A DNA stretch of 64,000 bases from Paramoeba atlantica. Taxonomy: Eukaryota; Discosea. The stretch spans positions 49,704-113,703 of the forward strand of contig CDRNVI010000187.1 in the NCBI GenBank assembly GCA_977017575.1, given 5' to 3'. The notes beneath the pieces are model-generated. The model was given only the letters and a program-made list of their open reading frames with translations, had not been told where the DNA came from and did no database searches. Within the stretch, counting starts at the first letter, position 1; each line of letters opens with the position of its first letter. The translations under genes and the position numbers were made by a program. Shown piece after piece: positions 45,236 to 56,546 of the stretch.

Positions 45236-46745
45236 TCACTTTTTCTTTTGAACAGGAGGAGAAAGTTCATCACATGAAGAAGAAGAGATATCAAGAGGAG
45301 CAACAGCAGCAGCAGTAACAGCAGCAGCAGTTCCACCATTTGTTGTTGTTGTTGTTGTCTGATGTGATTGTTGTCTGATGATTCTTTTTCGTTTGAAAGA
45401 AGCTTGCTGTTGGTATGCTATTATTGTTTGGAATGAGTGTGTGGTGGTGTGGGCGAAAGAAAGAAAGAAAAGAGAGAAAAAAGAAAAAAGAAAAGCAAAG
45501 AAAAGCAAAGAAACATTGAAAAAAAAAAATTGCAAAGAAAGAAAAAAAAAATTTCTGTTACCTTCTGGAGATTTGTCTGGTCATTGCCTTCTTCCTTGAT
45601 GAGCAGCTGCTGTTTTTGAAGAGGAGGAGGAGAAAGAAGGAGAACATCATGGTTGGTTCTCTTTGGCTGAACAAAAAAGTTTTCATGGTGGTGGTTGTGG
45701 TTTTTGAAACTGTGGTGGATGTATCAAAGAACTTTTGAAAGAATTTGGTGGTGGTGGTGGTGGTTGAGAAGTTTTGGATAGCAAAAAGGAGGGAATTGGA
45801 GATGAGGGGGGGGTCTGAGGTGAACCAAGGATTTGGTCTGCTGGATCTTGTTCCTCTTCCGTCATAAGATTGTCAACAACAGCAATAGTATCGAATGATG
45901 ATAGTTTAATAAAATCATTATTAAAACTTGATACACTCACAATTATGATGTCATCATCATCATCACTATCACTGCTGCTGCTGCTGCTGCTGCTGCAATT
46001 TTCATCACCATGGTCATTTCCATGTAATGAACCGGAGTTGTAAATGTCTTCTTCTTCCTTAAAAAAATGAAAAAAGAAAAAAAAAAGGATCATTAAAAAA
46101 AATAAAAGAAAAAAAATGAAATTTTTCTTTTTGTGGAAAAATATTGAAAAAAAACAAAATGAAAAGCAAAAGTATGGGGTGATGTGGGTGGGAATAAAAA
46201 ATGAAAATCTGAAAAAGGTGGGGAGAGGGCAAGGGTGGCAGTGGTGGTAATTGTGGTGGCAGTGGTGGTGAATAAAGTTGTGAGAGTTGTAGTTGTTGAG
46301 GAGGTAAATGAAGTGAAGCACAGTGTTGCAGTTGTTGTGGTGGTGGTGACAATTGTTGTTGAAGAGGTGGTTGTGATGGTTGTGGCAGTTGTTGTGGTTG
46401 TTGGGATGAAGAAAACCAAATTTCACTCAAAAGTGGTTTGATTCTCCGATAAATTTCTTTGGTACTCTTTGAGTGAAAATAAACTTTAGAGAGAAAGGTA
46501 GTCAAAGGGTCAAGTTGTGGGATAGAAAAAAAGGAGTGAACAGCCAAAATTTCTTGAAAATTGGCTTGACATTTTTGTTGTGTGGTAAATTGTTTGTTAA
46601 GTTTGGAAAGTGAAAAAGAAGAAGAAGTATTATGTGAAATTAGGGTGGGGATTGTTGTTGTTGTATCAAGAACACCACTTAGAAAGAATTGAAAAAGCTT
46701 CGAAACAAAAAGAAAAGCCTAAAGATAGCTTTGTAATTCAGTGAA
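45236..46745 (-). CDS. Pro/Gln/Ser/Asp-rich protein of unknown function
   Basis: Exon-like open segments on the minus strand begin after an acceptor near 46,715: a 90-residue normal part (LNKQFTTQQKCQANFQEIL, VYFHSKSTKEIYRRIKPLL), then a Gln/Pro tract to about 46,230, a T-rich intron zone (46,200-46,060), an acidic Ser tract (46,050-45,960), EEEQDPADQILGSPQTPPSS, a Pro-rich part and a last exon ending DISSSSCDELSPPVQKKK and a TGA at 45,236. Poly-Ala and poly-Gln patches come from trinucleotide runs (45,300-45,335). Composition is that of a nuclear regulatory or scaffold protein. The start exon (46,745-46,900 has a candidate, TSATFPSFQKTWNVLKKTF) and the splice pattern near 45,700 are not settled. 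Confidence 0.45.
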
Positions 46746-46900
46746 GGATGAACAACTATTTAAGTGATCAGAGTATTTATGAAGGTCATCATGATAATGA
46801 AAAGAAGGGGAAGAATGAAAAGTCTTTTTCAGTACGTTCCATGTTTTCTGGAAAGAAGGAAATGTGGCAGAGGTGGAGTTTTTCTTTTTCATATTTTTCC

Positions 46901-47940
46901 AAAATAATCAAAATTGCACGTAAACACACACAAAGAATTTGATTTCCTTTTTGGAAAATAAAAAAAAAATTGAGAAAAAGGAAGAAAATGAGGAAGGGAA
47001 AAAGAAGGTGGGGAGGGGGAGGAGGAGGGAAAGAAGAAAAAAAGAGGGGAAAAATGAAAAGAAAAAAAAAAAACAAAAAGAAGGCGAAAAGATAAAAGTT
47101 GTAAAAATAGCACCTTAAGAAGAGTGATTGAATATTCTTGAATTTGAATTTTTCAAACCCAAAAAATGTTGGACAAATTCCTTTCAACAGTGATTTTGAT
47201 CTTAGTTTCTGTCTGCCCAGACAGAAAAAAAAATAAAAGGTCTCAAATCTCTTTGAGAGAATTAGAAACCCCCAAGTTGCTTGTGTTACATCACCAAGCA
47301 AGACAAGAGTCTGTTTTCAAAAGAGAAGATAATATTCTCAGTCAAATACTTTTTTTGAGAGTAAAATAAAAACCAACTTGATCCGAAAAAAAGAACAATC
47401 TTGTGTGTATGGTGTCAGAGGTTAAGTGAGTCAGAGGTTAGGAGAGGGGTTGGATTAATCCACCATCTTGATGGGGTTTGAATTGATTCATTCGAAAAAA
47501 TGGAAATCTCCATTCTATCACAAAGAAAAATTACAAAAATACGAAACAAAAAGGTTTTCTTTTAAAATTATTGAGAGAAAATAAAAAAATGAAAGAACTT
47601 GATTTTCGTAAATATCAGAGAGAGAGAAAATAAATCAATTGACAAATCACAATAGGAATTGATGAATTGTATGTGTGTGTGGAGGAAAGATTCTTCTGTG
47701 TGAGTGTGTGTGGGTTTCTTTTTTTGCCAAAAAAAAAAAAAATAAAAAAAAAATTGACCAACTCGTGACATAATTTAACACTCTAAAAATGATATTATGT
47801 TGTTTTTTTTTTTGCCTTCATTTTGTGTGAATGATACCTTGTTTGCCTTCCAGCTTTTCTGAGAATTTTGTTGTTTTCTCTTTTTGTGAGTGGTTCTTAA
47901 AATTTTCGAAAAGGAAAAGATTTAATAAATTTGTGGAGAT
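46901..47940. other. Region without a resolved gene
   Basis: A minus-strand frame at 47,301-47,120 (LVLLGDVTQATWGFLILSKR) could be a further upstream exon. A (TG)n/(CA)n patch lies at 47,672-47,712. Otherwise the region is AT-rich. Confidence 0.35.
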
Positions 47941-48494
47941 GTGAGGAAACTTCAGTTCTTCCAAGAAACTCCAAACAACCAATGGGATATTTATGAGAAG
48001 GGGGTTTGTTCAATGCTGAAAAAACCACCAATAAGAACCATCTGGTTTGAACTTCGCTCACTCCTTCCGGAATACTTCCATCATTTTGTCCTTGCCAAGG
48101 GGTGGGAGAAATACTCACAAGAAAATGTAAGCATGTGTTGTTGCATTATTGTTGAGTCTCTTTCTTCTCACAAATCATCTGGATTCTCCACCGAAAAGTG
48201 GATTATGAATCAAAAGAAGAAACTTGCTTGCTTGCTTGCTTTTCTTGTCCTCCTGATTGGCCACTTTACTACAAAATCAGATTTGATTTTGATTGGGATG
48301 TGATCAAGAAAGAATTCTTTGAAGAAGTTCCAAGGCAGAATGACAAGTGTGACCACAATCCTAAAATCACATCCCCTGTCTCTGTAAAACAGGAAGAGAA
48401 TGGAAAGAAAGATAAAAAGAAAGATGAGAAAGAAAAAGAGAAAAAGAAAAATAAGAAAGAGAAAGAGAAAGATGAATTAGGGTTTAGGCTGTAG
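47941..48494 (+). pseudogene. Host gene fragment cut at the duplication junction
   Basis: Two overlapping frames carry protein-like sequence: first RKLQFFQETPNNQWDIYEKG and FELRSLLPEYFHHFVLAKGW (47,941-48,130), then in another frame CFSCPPDWPLYYKIRFDFDW and IKKEFFEEVPRQNDKCDHNP (48,235-48,360), ending in a Lys/Glu run. A GTAAGC donor follows the first part (48,127), but no acceptor restores the second frame cleanly. The Lys/Glu tail passes straight into TTAGGGTTTAGGCTGTAG, so the last codons and stop come from the duplicated block. I read a gene whose 3' end was replaced. Family unknown. Confidence 0.4.
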
Positions 48495-48557
48495 TTTTTT
48501 TTGTTTATTTGTTTAAACTTGTTTTCTGAAGCAAATAAAAAAAAAAAATTTAAATTT

Positions 48558-48604
<47 letters not shown>

Positions 48605-48639
48605 TCTAATTTATTTTAATTGTAAACAAAGGAGAAAAA

Positions 48640-49900
48640 GAAAGATAAAACATTTTGAATATCTTTAAAGAGGAGCACTTAGAGACTTTACTCTTTAAAG
48701 TACAGAGTTTGCTATGGCAGATTGTTAAAAGAGAGAGAAGAAGAAGAAATATGAAAACCTTGTTGAATAGATCTCATATTTCTCACCATGTTGCCAATGA
48801 GTACAACAGAGAGTCATTGTTGTGTAAATTGCAAGAAGGCTCAATAGAAATCTTGATTTAATATCATACCTTCCTGTAAAACCTTAGAGGCAATGCACTT
48901 CAGAAAGCTTATTATATCTGATGAAACTGCACTGCCTAATAAAGTTAATATAAAAAGAAAGAGAACTTCCACACTTGAAAAGATGAACAATTTAATTTCT
49001 TTAAAGGTCCTCACTTCTTCAAAGATGTTGTTATCTTTTTTTGCATTCAACATTTTTATGTATAAGTGTTTTGATAGATATTCATTCAGCTTTCAGATTC
49101 TCATTATATATGGAATTGCAAGTGAATTCCTAAGGTTGCACATATTTGATGTGTTTGTTGTCATACCTTGAAACTTAAATATTGCATTTTTACCTTGGAC
49201 TGAAGTGACTATAGCATTCAAACACAAGTGTCTCCCACCTTGCCAATGTTTGAAAGTTAAGTTTAGCTTCTTATTGCAATGACCAATGAAAGGGAAATGA
49301 TCTAGAACTATATTAAATTATGCAAGTTTGGATATTTAGAGAAGTTGTTTCACAAAATGATAATGTCTGTCATTCATACCTTGGTTGTATTTCACATAGT
49401 CAAAGAGGTAGAAGGAACTTGGCACAAGTTTGGAGCAGGCCTTGCAAGTGACAGTGCCTTGACTTGAGAGAAACAAGAAGGTGGGATCTGTGATGTTAAA
49501 GCAGCACCAATAAGCAAAGCAATACTCCTCAGCATCCAAAAAATCTAGTCTATTGTAGTGAATATCTTCTCCCTCAGAATTTGGGTCAGCTATCATCTAC
49601 ACATGAGAAATTGGGCCAGCTTCATTCTCTCAGAGCACAGCTTGCAGTAGAATAAAGTTATTATTTTGAATTATCTTTTTTCTGTTTTCTTGAAACTGAT
49701 AGCTAGTGAGCTTCTTTTGATACTTGAGAGCTGCTAAATAGTTGGATTCTAGGAATAGATTGGTGAGCCTAGTGAGGAGTTGGTGAAAGGATAGGTTTTT
49801 TGTTTCTACAATCTTCCACTCAGTGTTAAGTTTGGTTTTAAACTTAACATATACATTGGAGATTGCTTGTTTCTCAAGGAAATCATTTTTTTTTTTTCAA
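48640..49900 (-). pseudogene. Degenerate coding region, unknown family (chromosome-end copy)
   Basis: This is the counterpart of 31,140-32,330. It keeps EEYCFAYWCCFNITDP, VTCKACSKLVPSS and, further on, MLNAKKDNNIFEEVRTFKEI. It is broken like the other copy. It adds about 40 bases near 48,720-48,760 that are absent from the internal copy. Confidence 0.45.
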
Positions 49901-50099
49901 TAAAAGAGATTTTTATTTAAAATAGATGATTGTAAGAGAAAGGAATAGAAAGAAAAAAAGAGAGAAAAAGAGAAAGAGAAAAAGAGAAAAAGAGAAGAAA
50001 AGAGAGAAGAGAAAAAGAAAGAGAGGATAGAAGAGAGAAAGAAAAAGAAAAAAAAAGAAAAAGAATTAAATTGTTACCTCCTTTGGAATGAAGAGGAGT

Positions 50100-53000
50100 G
50101 TTGTGTATTGTGCACAGAATTATTGAAATGAAAACTGAATCTTTTTGAAGATTAGAAAGATATTTCACAAATCCTAGGAATAAAATGAAAAAGAGAATTT
50201 AAGTGAGAAAAAAAGAAAAAGAAAGAAAAAAAAGAAAGGGAAAAAGAGAGAGCATTGGAGAGAAAAAGGAGAAGAAAAGAAAAGAAGAGAGAAAAAAAGA
50301 GAAAGAAAAAGAAAAAAAGAAAAAAGAAAAAAAAGAAAAAAAAGAAAAACCAATAATCAATCAATGTGAAGAAAACACACACATACACAGAGAGAGAGAG
50401 AGAGAGAGAAAAAGAACATCAAATTCAAGGTGGGTAAGGAAGGATTAATGATTCACTTAAATAAAAAGTATTTAAAAAAAAAAAGAAAAAAGAAAAAAGA
50501 GAGGAGAGGGAGAGAGGGAGAGAGGAGAAAGAAGAGGAAGAGGAAAGGAAGAGAAGAAAGAAAGAGAGAAAAAAAGAACCAGAAGAGTCACTTCTCTACC
50601 AAAAACAATCCCCACCTTAGTTAACATTCTCTTTGTTACATACACATCTGGAGAAAAAGAAAAGAGAGAGAAGAGATTAGGGGAGAGGAGAGAAAGGGGA
50701 AAAAAGAGAAAAGAAGATGAGAAAAATAATTCCTTGAAAAGAAAGAAAAGAGAAGAGAGAGAGAGAAGAGAAAAGAAGAGAAGAGAAGAGAAAAGATAAG
50801 AAGAAAAAGAGAAGAGAAATAGAGAGAATAGAAAAGAGAAGAGAAGAGAAGAGGAGAGGAAAGACTTTGTAAATACTAAATAATTTTAATTCATTTGAGA
50901 TTTGAACAACCCATATTTCCTCTGTACCATATAAGTCTAATAAGAATGAAAGAGAAGAGAAAAAAGAGAAAAGAGAAAAAAGAAGAAAAAGAAAAAAAAG
51001 AGAAAATTTGTTAATTTAAACATACACACTCAAGAAAATAAAAAATCAAGAGAGGGAGAGAAAGAGAAAAGAGAAGAAAAAAGAAGAAAGAAGAAAGAAG
51101 AAAGAAGAAAAAAGAAAGAAGAAAGAGAAAGAAAAAAGAAAAAAGAGAAAGAGAGAGAGAAAGAGAAAAGACCTTCATAAATATTGCATTTCAGAATTAT
51201 AAACACATTCATACTTCTTGCAAGAGGCACCAAAAAAGATTGATTTCCAAATTCAAATCTGAGAGAGAGAGAGAGAAAGAAGAATAAAAGAAAAAGAGAA
51301 GAAAGAAAGAAAGGGAGAAAGAAAGAGAAAGAAAAAAGGGAGAAAAGAAAAAGAAAGAAAAAGAAAGAAAGAAAAGAAAGAAAAAAGAGAGAAGGAGGAA
51401 GAGGAGAAGAGGAAAGTGAGAGAAGAGAGAGAGAAGAGAGAAGAAGAGAGAGAAGAGAGAGAAGAGAAAGAAGAAAAGAGAAAAGAGAAAAAAGAGAGAG
51501 AAGAGAGAAGAAGAAAAGAACTAGGATTATTTTTGGTGAAGAAAGAGAAAGAAAAAGAAAGAGAAAGAGAGAAGAGAGAGAGAAAAAAGAAAAAACCAGA
51601 AAAAAAAAGAACAAGAATAGAGTCCAATTTAAAAGTAAGGAGTAATGAATCAAACAAAGATTTAAAAGAAAAGAAATTGAAAGAAGAGAAAATAAAAAAA
51701 AAATAAGAAAAAACTGAAGAAAACATATTTCTTTTTGTCCAGTGGGACAAAAAAATATTAAAAAACAAAAATAAAAAAAAAAATAAAACTAAGAAAAAAG
51801 GAAAAGAGAGGAGAGGAGAGGAGAGGGGAGGAGAGGAGAGGAGAGGAGAAGAGAGGAGAGGAGAGAAGAAAAAAAAAACAGAGAAAGAAAAGAGAGAAAA
51901 AAAACCTTTTAATTTTTCAGAAATATATTTTTCTCAGTTTTATGTGCATGAAAGAAAGAAAGAGAGAGAGAAAAAGAAAAATAAGAATAGAAAAAGAAAA
52001 AAAAGAAAAGAAAAAAACCTTTTCTCTATGGAGAGAAGGAAATTAAATTATTGAATCATTTCATCAGTTTCATTTTCTATTTTATCAAATAAAATATTTT
52101 AAAGAATGAAGAGTAGAAAAAGAAGAGAAGAGAAGAGAAAAGAAAGAGAGAGAGAGAGAGAAGAGAAAATGAAAAAAGAGAAAAGAACAAAGAATAAAAA
52201 AAGAAAATGAAAAGAAAAAAAAAGAGAAAAAGAAAAAAGAAGAGAAAAAAGAAGGGAAAGAGAGAGGGGAAGAGAAAGGAAAAGAGGAAAGAAGTGAGAA
52301 GACAAGAGAGAAAGAAGAGAAGAGAAGAGAGAAGGAAGAGAAAGAAGAAAAGGAAGAGAAGGAAGAGAAGAGAGAAGAGAGAAGGAGAAAGAGAGAAGGA
52401 GAAGAGAAGAGAAGCTTCTTTTTGATAAAAAACATATCTGGTACACCAACACCAATCACCCTGAAAAGAAAGACAAGAAGAGAAGAAGAGAAGAAAAGAA
52501 GAGAAGAAGAGAAGAAGAAAAGAAGAGAAGAAGAGAAGAAAAAAAGAGATAAAAAAAGAGGAAGAGAAAAGAGAAAAGAAGAGAAATGAGAAAAGAAATG
52601 AGAAAAGAAATGAAAAAAGAAAAATGAAAAAAGAGAAAGAGAAGAGAAAGAGATTTTCTCTTTCTCTTCTTTTTCTCTTTCTCTTCCTTTTCAATATTTT
52701 TGAAAACTCTTTTTCTCTTTTTCTCTCTCTCTTTTTCTCTCTTTCTTTCTTTTTCTTTCTTTCCCTTTTCTTCTTTTTCTCTCCTTTCTCTCTTCTTCTT
52801 TCAAACCTGGTAACAATTTGAATCATCAAAGCAAATAATCCCACCAAAAAAGAGAAAAAGAAAGATGATGAGAGAGAAAAAGCAATCCTTCAAAAAGAAT
52901 TGAGCAAATGATTTTGTTCATTATCTTTGAAACATTATTCTTTTCTGTTGAGAGAAAGAAAAAAAAAAAAAAAGAAGAGAGAAAGAGAGAAAAAGAGAAG

Positions 53001-54560
53001 AGAGAAAGAGAAAAAGAAAAAAAGAGAGAAAGAAAGAAAGAGAAAAAGAGAAGAAAAAGTTTTAAAACCTTGTTTGAACACTATAATAATATCTTTCTCC
53101 TCTGATATTTTTCAGAATCTGTTTTATTTTTTTGTCATTGATTGAAAGAAAATAAGAGAAAGAAAAAAAAAAGAAAAGAAGAGAAAAGAAGAAAAGAAGA
53201 GAAGAAGAGAAGAGAAAAGAGAAAAGAAAAGAAAAGAGAAGAGAAGAGAGAAGAGAAGGAAAGAAGGAGAGAAGAGAAGAGAAGAGAAGAGAGAAAAGAG
53301 AGAGAAAAGAAAACCATTGCTTTTTTAACTTGAAAAGACCAATCCTTATGCTCCAAAATATAAGATAAGGGTTTCAGGTGGTTTATACACATTCTATAAG
53401 AAAATTATTATTATTTATTTATTATTTTAGAAAAAGAAGAGAAAGAAGAAAGAGGAAGAAGAGAAGAGAAAGAGGAGAGAAAGAGGAGAAAGAAAGAGAA
53501 GAGGGGAAAAGAAAAAAAGAACCAAGAGAGTCATTTCTCCACCAAAAACAATTCCCACCTCAGTTAACACTCTCTTTGTTGCATACACATCTGGAGAAAA
53601 AGAAAAGAGAGAGAAGAGATTAGGGAGGAGAGGAGAGAAAGAGAAAAAAAGAAAAAGAGGATGAGAAAAATAATTCCTTGAAAAGAAAAAAGAGAAAAGA
53701 GAGAGAGAAGAGAGAGAGAGAGAAGAGAAGAGAAGAGAAGAGAAGAAAAAGAGAGGAGAGAGGGAGAGAGGAGAGGAGAGGAGAAGAAAAGGGAAGAAAA
53801 GAGAAGAGAAATCTTAACCCTTTTGATATTACCAGTAACATTTATTTACAAATAAGAACTTTTCTCATGTGTGCATACATGCTTTCTGAGAAAGGAAGAA
53901 GAAGAAAAAGAGAAAAGAAGAAGAGAGAAGAAGAAAAAGGATATTTTAGTCAATCAAAAGGGAAAAAAAACAGAGAAAAAAAAAGAAAAAGAAAAAGAAA
54001 AAGAGGAAAAACTTTGGAAACAATTAATTTTAATTCATTTGAGATTTGAACCACCCAAAAATATTCCTCTGTACCAAAGAAGATTAATAAGAATGAAAGA
54101 GAAGAGAGAGAAAAGAGAAAAGAGAAAAGAGAAGAAAAAGAAAGAGAAGAGAAAACTTATTCATTTAAACACATACACACTCAAGGAAATATATGTATTT
54201 TAGAGAGAAAGAGAGAGAGAGAGAGGAAAGAAAAAAAATTGAGAAAAACCTCAAAGGAGAGGAGGGGTGATGAAAAAAAGGAGGTGAACACTCTTGAATG
54301 TTCAATTAGAGAGGAATTTTCTTTTTTTTGTGTTTTCCTGTGTATTGAGAAGAAAGAAAATGAGAGGAGAAAGCAGAGAAAAGAAAAGAAAAAGAAAAGA
54401 GAGAAGAAGAAAGAGAAACCAGAAACAAGAACAGAAAGCAGAGAAAGCTCAGAGAAAATCAAAAAGAAAGCAGGTGAGAAAAATTGGAGAAGCATTTCAC
54501 AACATCTCACAACATTTAATAATAAATACACATCAATCAGTATAAAAAGAACTTTTAATT
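50100..54560 (-). CDS. Unrecognised intron-rich subtelomeric gene(s), chromosome-end copy
   Basis: The same exon cassette as at 32,340-36,790: exon A as VYVTKRMLTKVGIVFGREVT (about 50,655-50,590) and VYATKRVLTEVGIVFGGEMT (53,595-53,530); exon B as EEIWVVQISNELKLFSIYK (50,935-50,868) and EEYFWVVQISNELKLIVSK (54,075-54,012); exon D as FEFGNQSFLVPLARSMNVF (51,265-51,180); exon C as CINHLKPLSYILEHKDWSF (53,392-53,318). One extra exon-like island (52,462-52,412, GVGVPDMFFIKKK) is absent from the internal copy. In exon C the changes N/D, P/S/L and V/I are conservative. Ends and splice order are unresolved; the telomere begins within about 30 bp of the upstream edge, so the 5' end of this copy may be missing. 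Confidence 0.5.
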
Positions 54561-54591
54561 TTTGTTTGTTCTATATTTTGAAAAGAAAGAA

Positions 54592-54950
54592 GGGTTTAGG
54601 GTTTAGGGTTTAGGGTTTAGGGTTTAGGGTTTAGGGTTTAGGGTTTAGGGTTTAGGGTTTAGGGTTTAGGGTTTAGGGTTTAGGGTTTAGGGTTTAGGGT
54701 TTAGGGTTTAGGGTTTAGGGTTTAGGGTTTAGGGTTTAGGGTTTAGGGTTTAGGGTTTAGGGTTTAGGGTTTAGGGTTTAGGGTTTAGGGTTTAGGGTTT
54801 AGGGTTTAGGGTTTAGGGTTTAGGGTTTAGGGTTTAGGGTTTAGGGTTTAGGGTTTAGGGTTTAGGGTTTAGGGTTTAGGGTTTAGGGTTTAGGGTTTAG
54901 GGTTTAGGGTTTAGGGTTTAGGGTTTAGGGTTTAGGGTTTAGGGTTTAGT
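54592..54950 (+). repeat. Telomere, (TTTAGGG)n, about 51 units
   Basis: About 357 bp of uninterrupted TTTAGGG (Arabidopsis-type unit, also found in several protist groups). The G-rich strand runs 5' to 3' to the right, as expected for a right-hand chromosome end. The last unit degenerates to TTTAGTGTTTAC before the bacterial sequence. Confidence 0.97.
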
Positions 54951-54957
54951 GTTTACT
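54951..54957. other. Junction of eukaryotic telomere and bacterial DNA
   Basis: TTTAGGGTTTAGTGTTTAC changes within a few bases into TTTGGCCTGCATCAATGC, the reverse complement of the pnp codons for ALMQAK. There is no spacer, linker or adaptor-like sequence. Confidence 0.9.
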
Positions 54958-56546
54958 TTGGCCTGCATCAATGCTTTTACCAAAATCTCATAGGATAAAC
55001 CTTTGACCTTGATGTCCATCTGACATGCAGTGATACCATCCGCGGTACCAGTAACTTTGAAGTCCATATCACCCAAATGATCTTCGTCTCCCAAAATATC
55101 GGAGAGAACGGCATATTTACCAGAATCTGCATCAGAAATTAATCCCATGGCAATACCTGAAACTGGTTTTTTCAGTTGAACACCGGCGTCCATTAATGCC
55201 ATAGTACCCGAACAAACTGTCGCCATTGATGAGGAACCATTGGATTCCAATACTTCAGATACGACTCTTACCGTATAAGGGCAATCTTCAGGAATCATTC
55301 CCTTCAATGCACGTTGAGCCAAGTTTCCGTGACCTACTTCCCTTCTGGAAGTACCACGAATTGGTCTTGCTTCTCCTGTTGAAAAAGGAGGGAAGTTGTA
55401 ATGCAGGTAAAAAGTTTCTTCACCTTCGAAAGATGGCATATCAATCTGATTTGCTTCTCTTGAAGTTCCTAAAGTAACAGTGGCCAAAGCTTGAGTTTCA
55501 CCCCTAGTAAAGATTGAGGAACCATGAACAGATGGCAAATAATCAATTTCACACCAAATAGGTCTGATTTCATCCGTTTTTCTACCATCCAAACGAAGAC
55601 CTTCTTCTAAAGTAAGGTTACGTACTGCTTCTTTTTCCGCCTTATAGAAGTATTTTGACACTAAATCGCCAAAATCCTCCAATTCTTCTTCAGAAAATGT
55701 TGCTTTTATTTCTTCTTTGATCGCATCGAAAGCAGCACTACGTTCATGCTTTGCAGAACCTGCCTTAGCAACGGCATAAACCTTGTCATAAGTAAAGTCA
55801 TGTACTTTTTTGGCTAAATCCTCATCTTCTCTTTCAGACTCGTACTCACGTACTTCTTTCTTTCCGAAAGCTTCAGCTAATTTTATTTGAGCGGCACATT
55901 GAACTTTAATAGCTTCGTGTGCAAACTTGATAGCCTCTGTCATTTCCTCTTCGGAAATCTCTTTCATCTCACCTTCAACCATCATTACAGAATCAGCAGA
56001 AGCACCAATCATCATATCAATGTCGGATTCTTTTAACTGCGCTCGGGTTGGGTTAATGATAAACTCTCCATTAACACGGCCAACTCTTGCTTCTGAGATA
56101 GCACATTCAAATGGAAAATCTGAAAGCTGAATGGCAGCTGAAGCGGCTAATCCAGCCATTGCATCTGGCATCACCTCATCATCATGAGACATCAGCTGAA
56201 TCATTACTTGAGTTTCAGCATGATAATCTTTAGGAAATAAAGGTCGTAATACTCTATCCACCAAACGCATGGTCAATACTTCACCATCGCTTGGTCTGGC
56301 TTCACGTTTGAAAAATCCACCAGGGTAACGCCCAGCAGCTGCGAATTTTTCACGATAATCCACCGTAAGTGGTAAAAAATCAACATCGCTTTGTTTGTAG
56401 TTGGAGACAACGGTACATAACAACATACATTTGCCTGATTGGACAACAACAGAGCCATGTGCCTGTTTTGCCAATTTTCCGGTTTCAATAGAAATCTCTC
56501 TACCGTCACCAAGGTCAATGACCTCTTTAAAAGTTTTTGGAATCAT
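54952..56546 (-). CDS. pnp: Polyribonucleotide nucleotidyltransferase, 3' truncated at telomere junction
   Basis: PNPase degrades RNA 3' to 5' by phosphorolysis and works in bacterial mRNA decay. About 530 native residues remain of the usual 740-750: RNase PH domain 1 (1-145, [20 protein letters not shown]), the alpha-helical linker domain (about 240-320), and RNase PH domain 2 ([34 protein letters not shown], and the catalytic-site region [19 protein letters not shown]). The KH and S1 RNA-binding domains are lost at the junction; the frame then reads VNTKP and stops inside telomere repeats. The start MIPKTFKEV is 217 bp from rpsO, the usual rpsO-pnp order. The product as assembled would lack its RNA-binding modules, but the cut is probably an assembly artefact. 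Confidence 0.95.

Larger units (their letters stand above)
48477..54591. repeat. Subtelomeric segmental duplication, chromosome-end copy
   Basis: This is the direct-orientation copy of 30,974-36,800. Its left edge is the same seed TTAGGGTTTAGGCTGTAG. Its right edge runs to ...TTTTGAAAAGAAAGA and turns into AGGGTTTAGGG, whereas the internal copy continues with more GA-rich sequence. The end copy is thus truncated and capped by telomere repeats. Confidence 0.85.
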
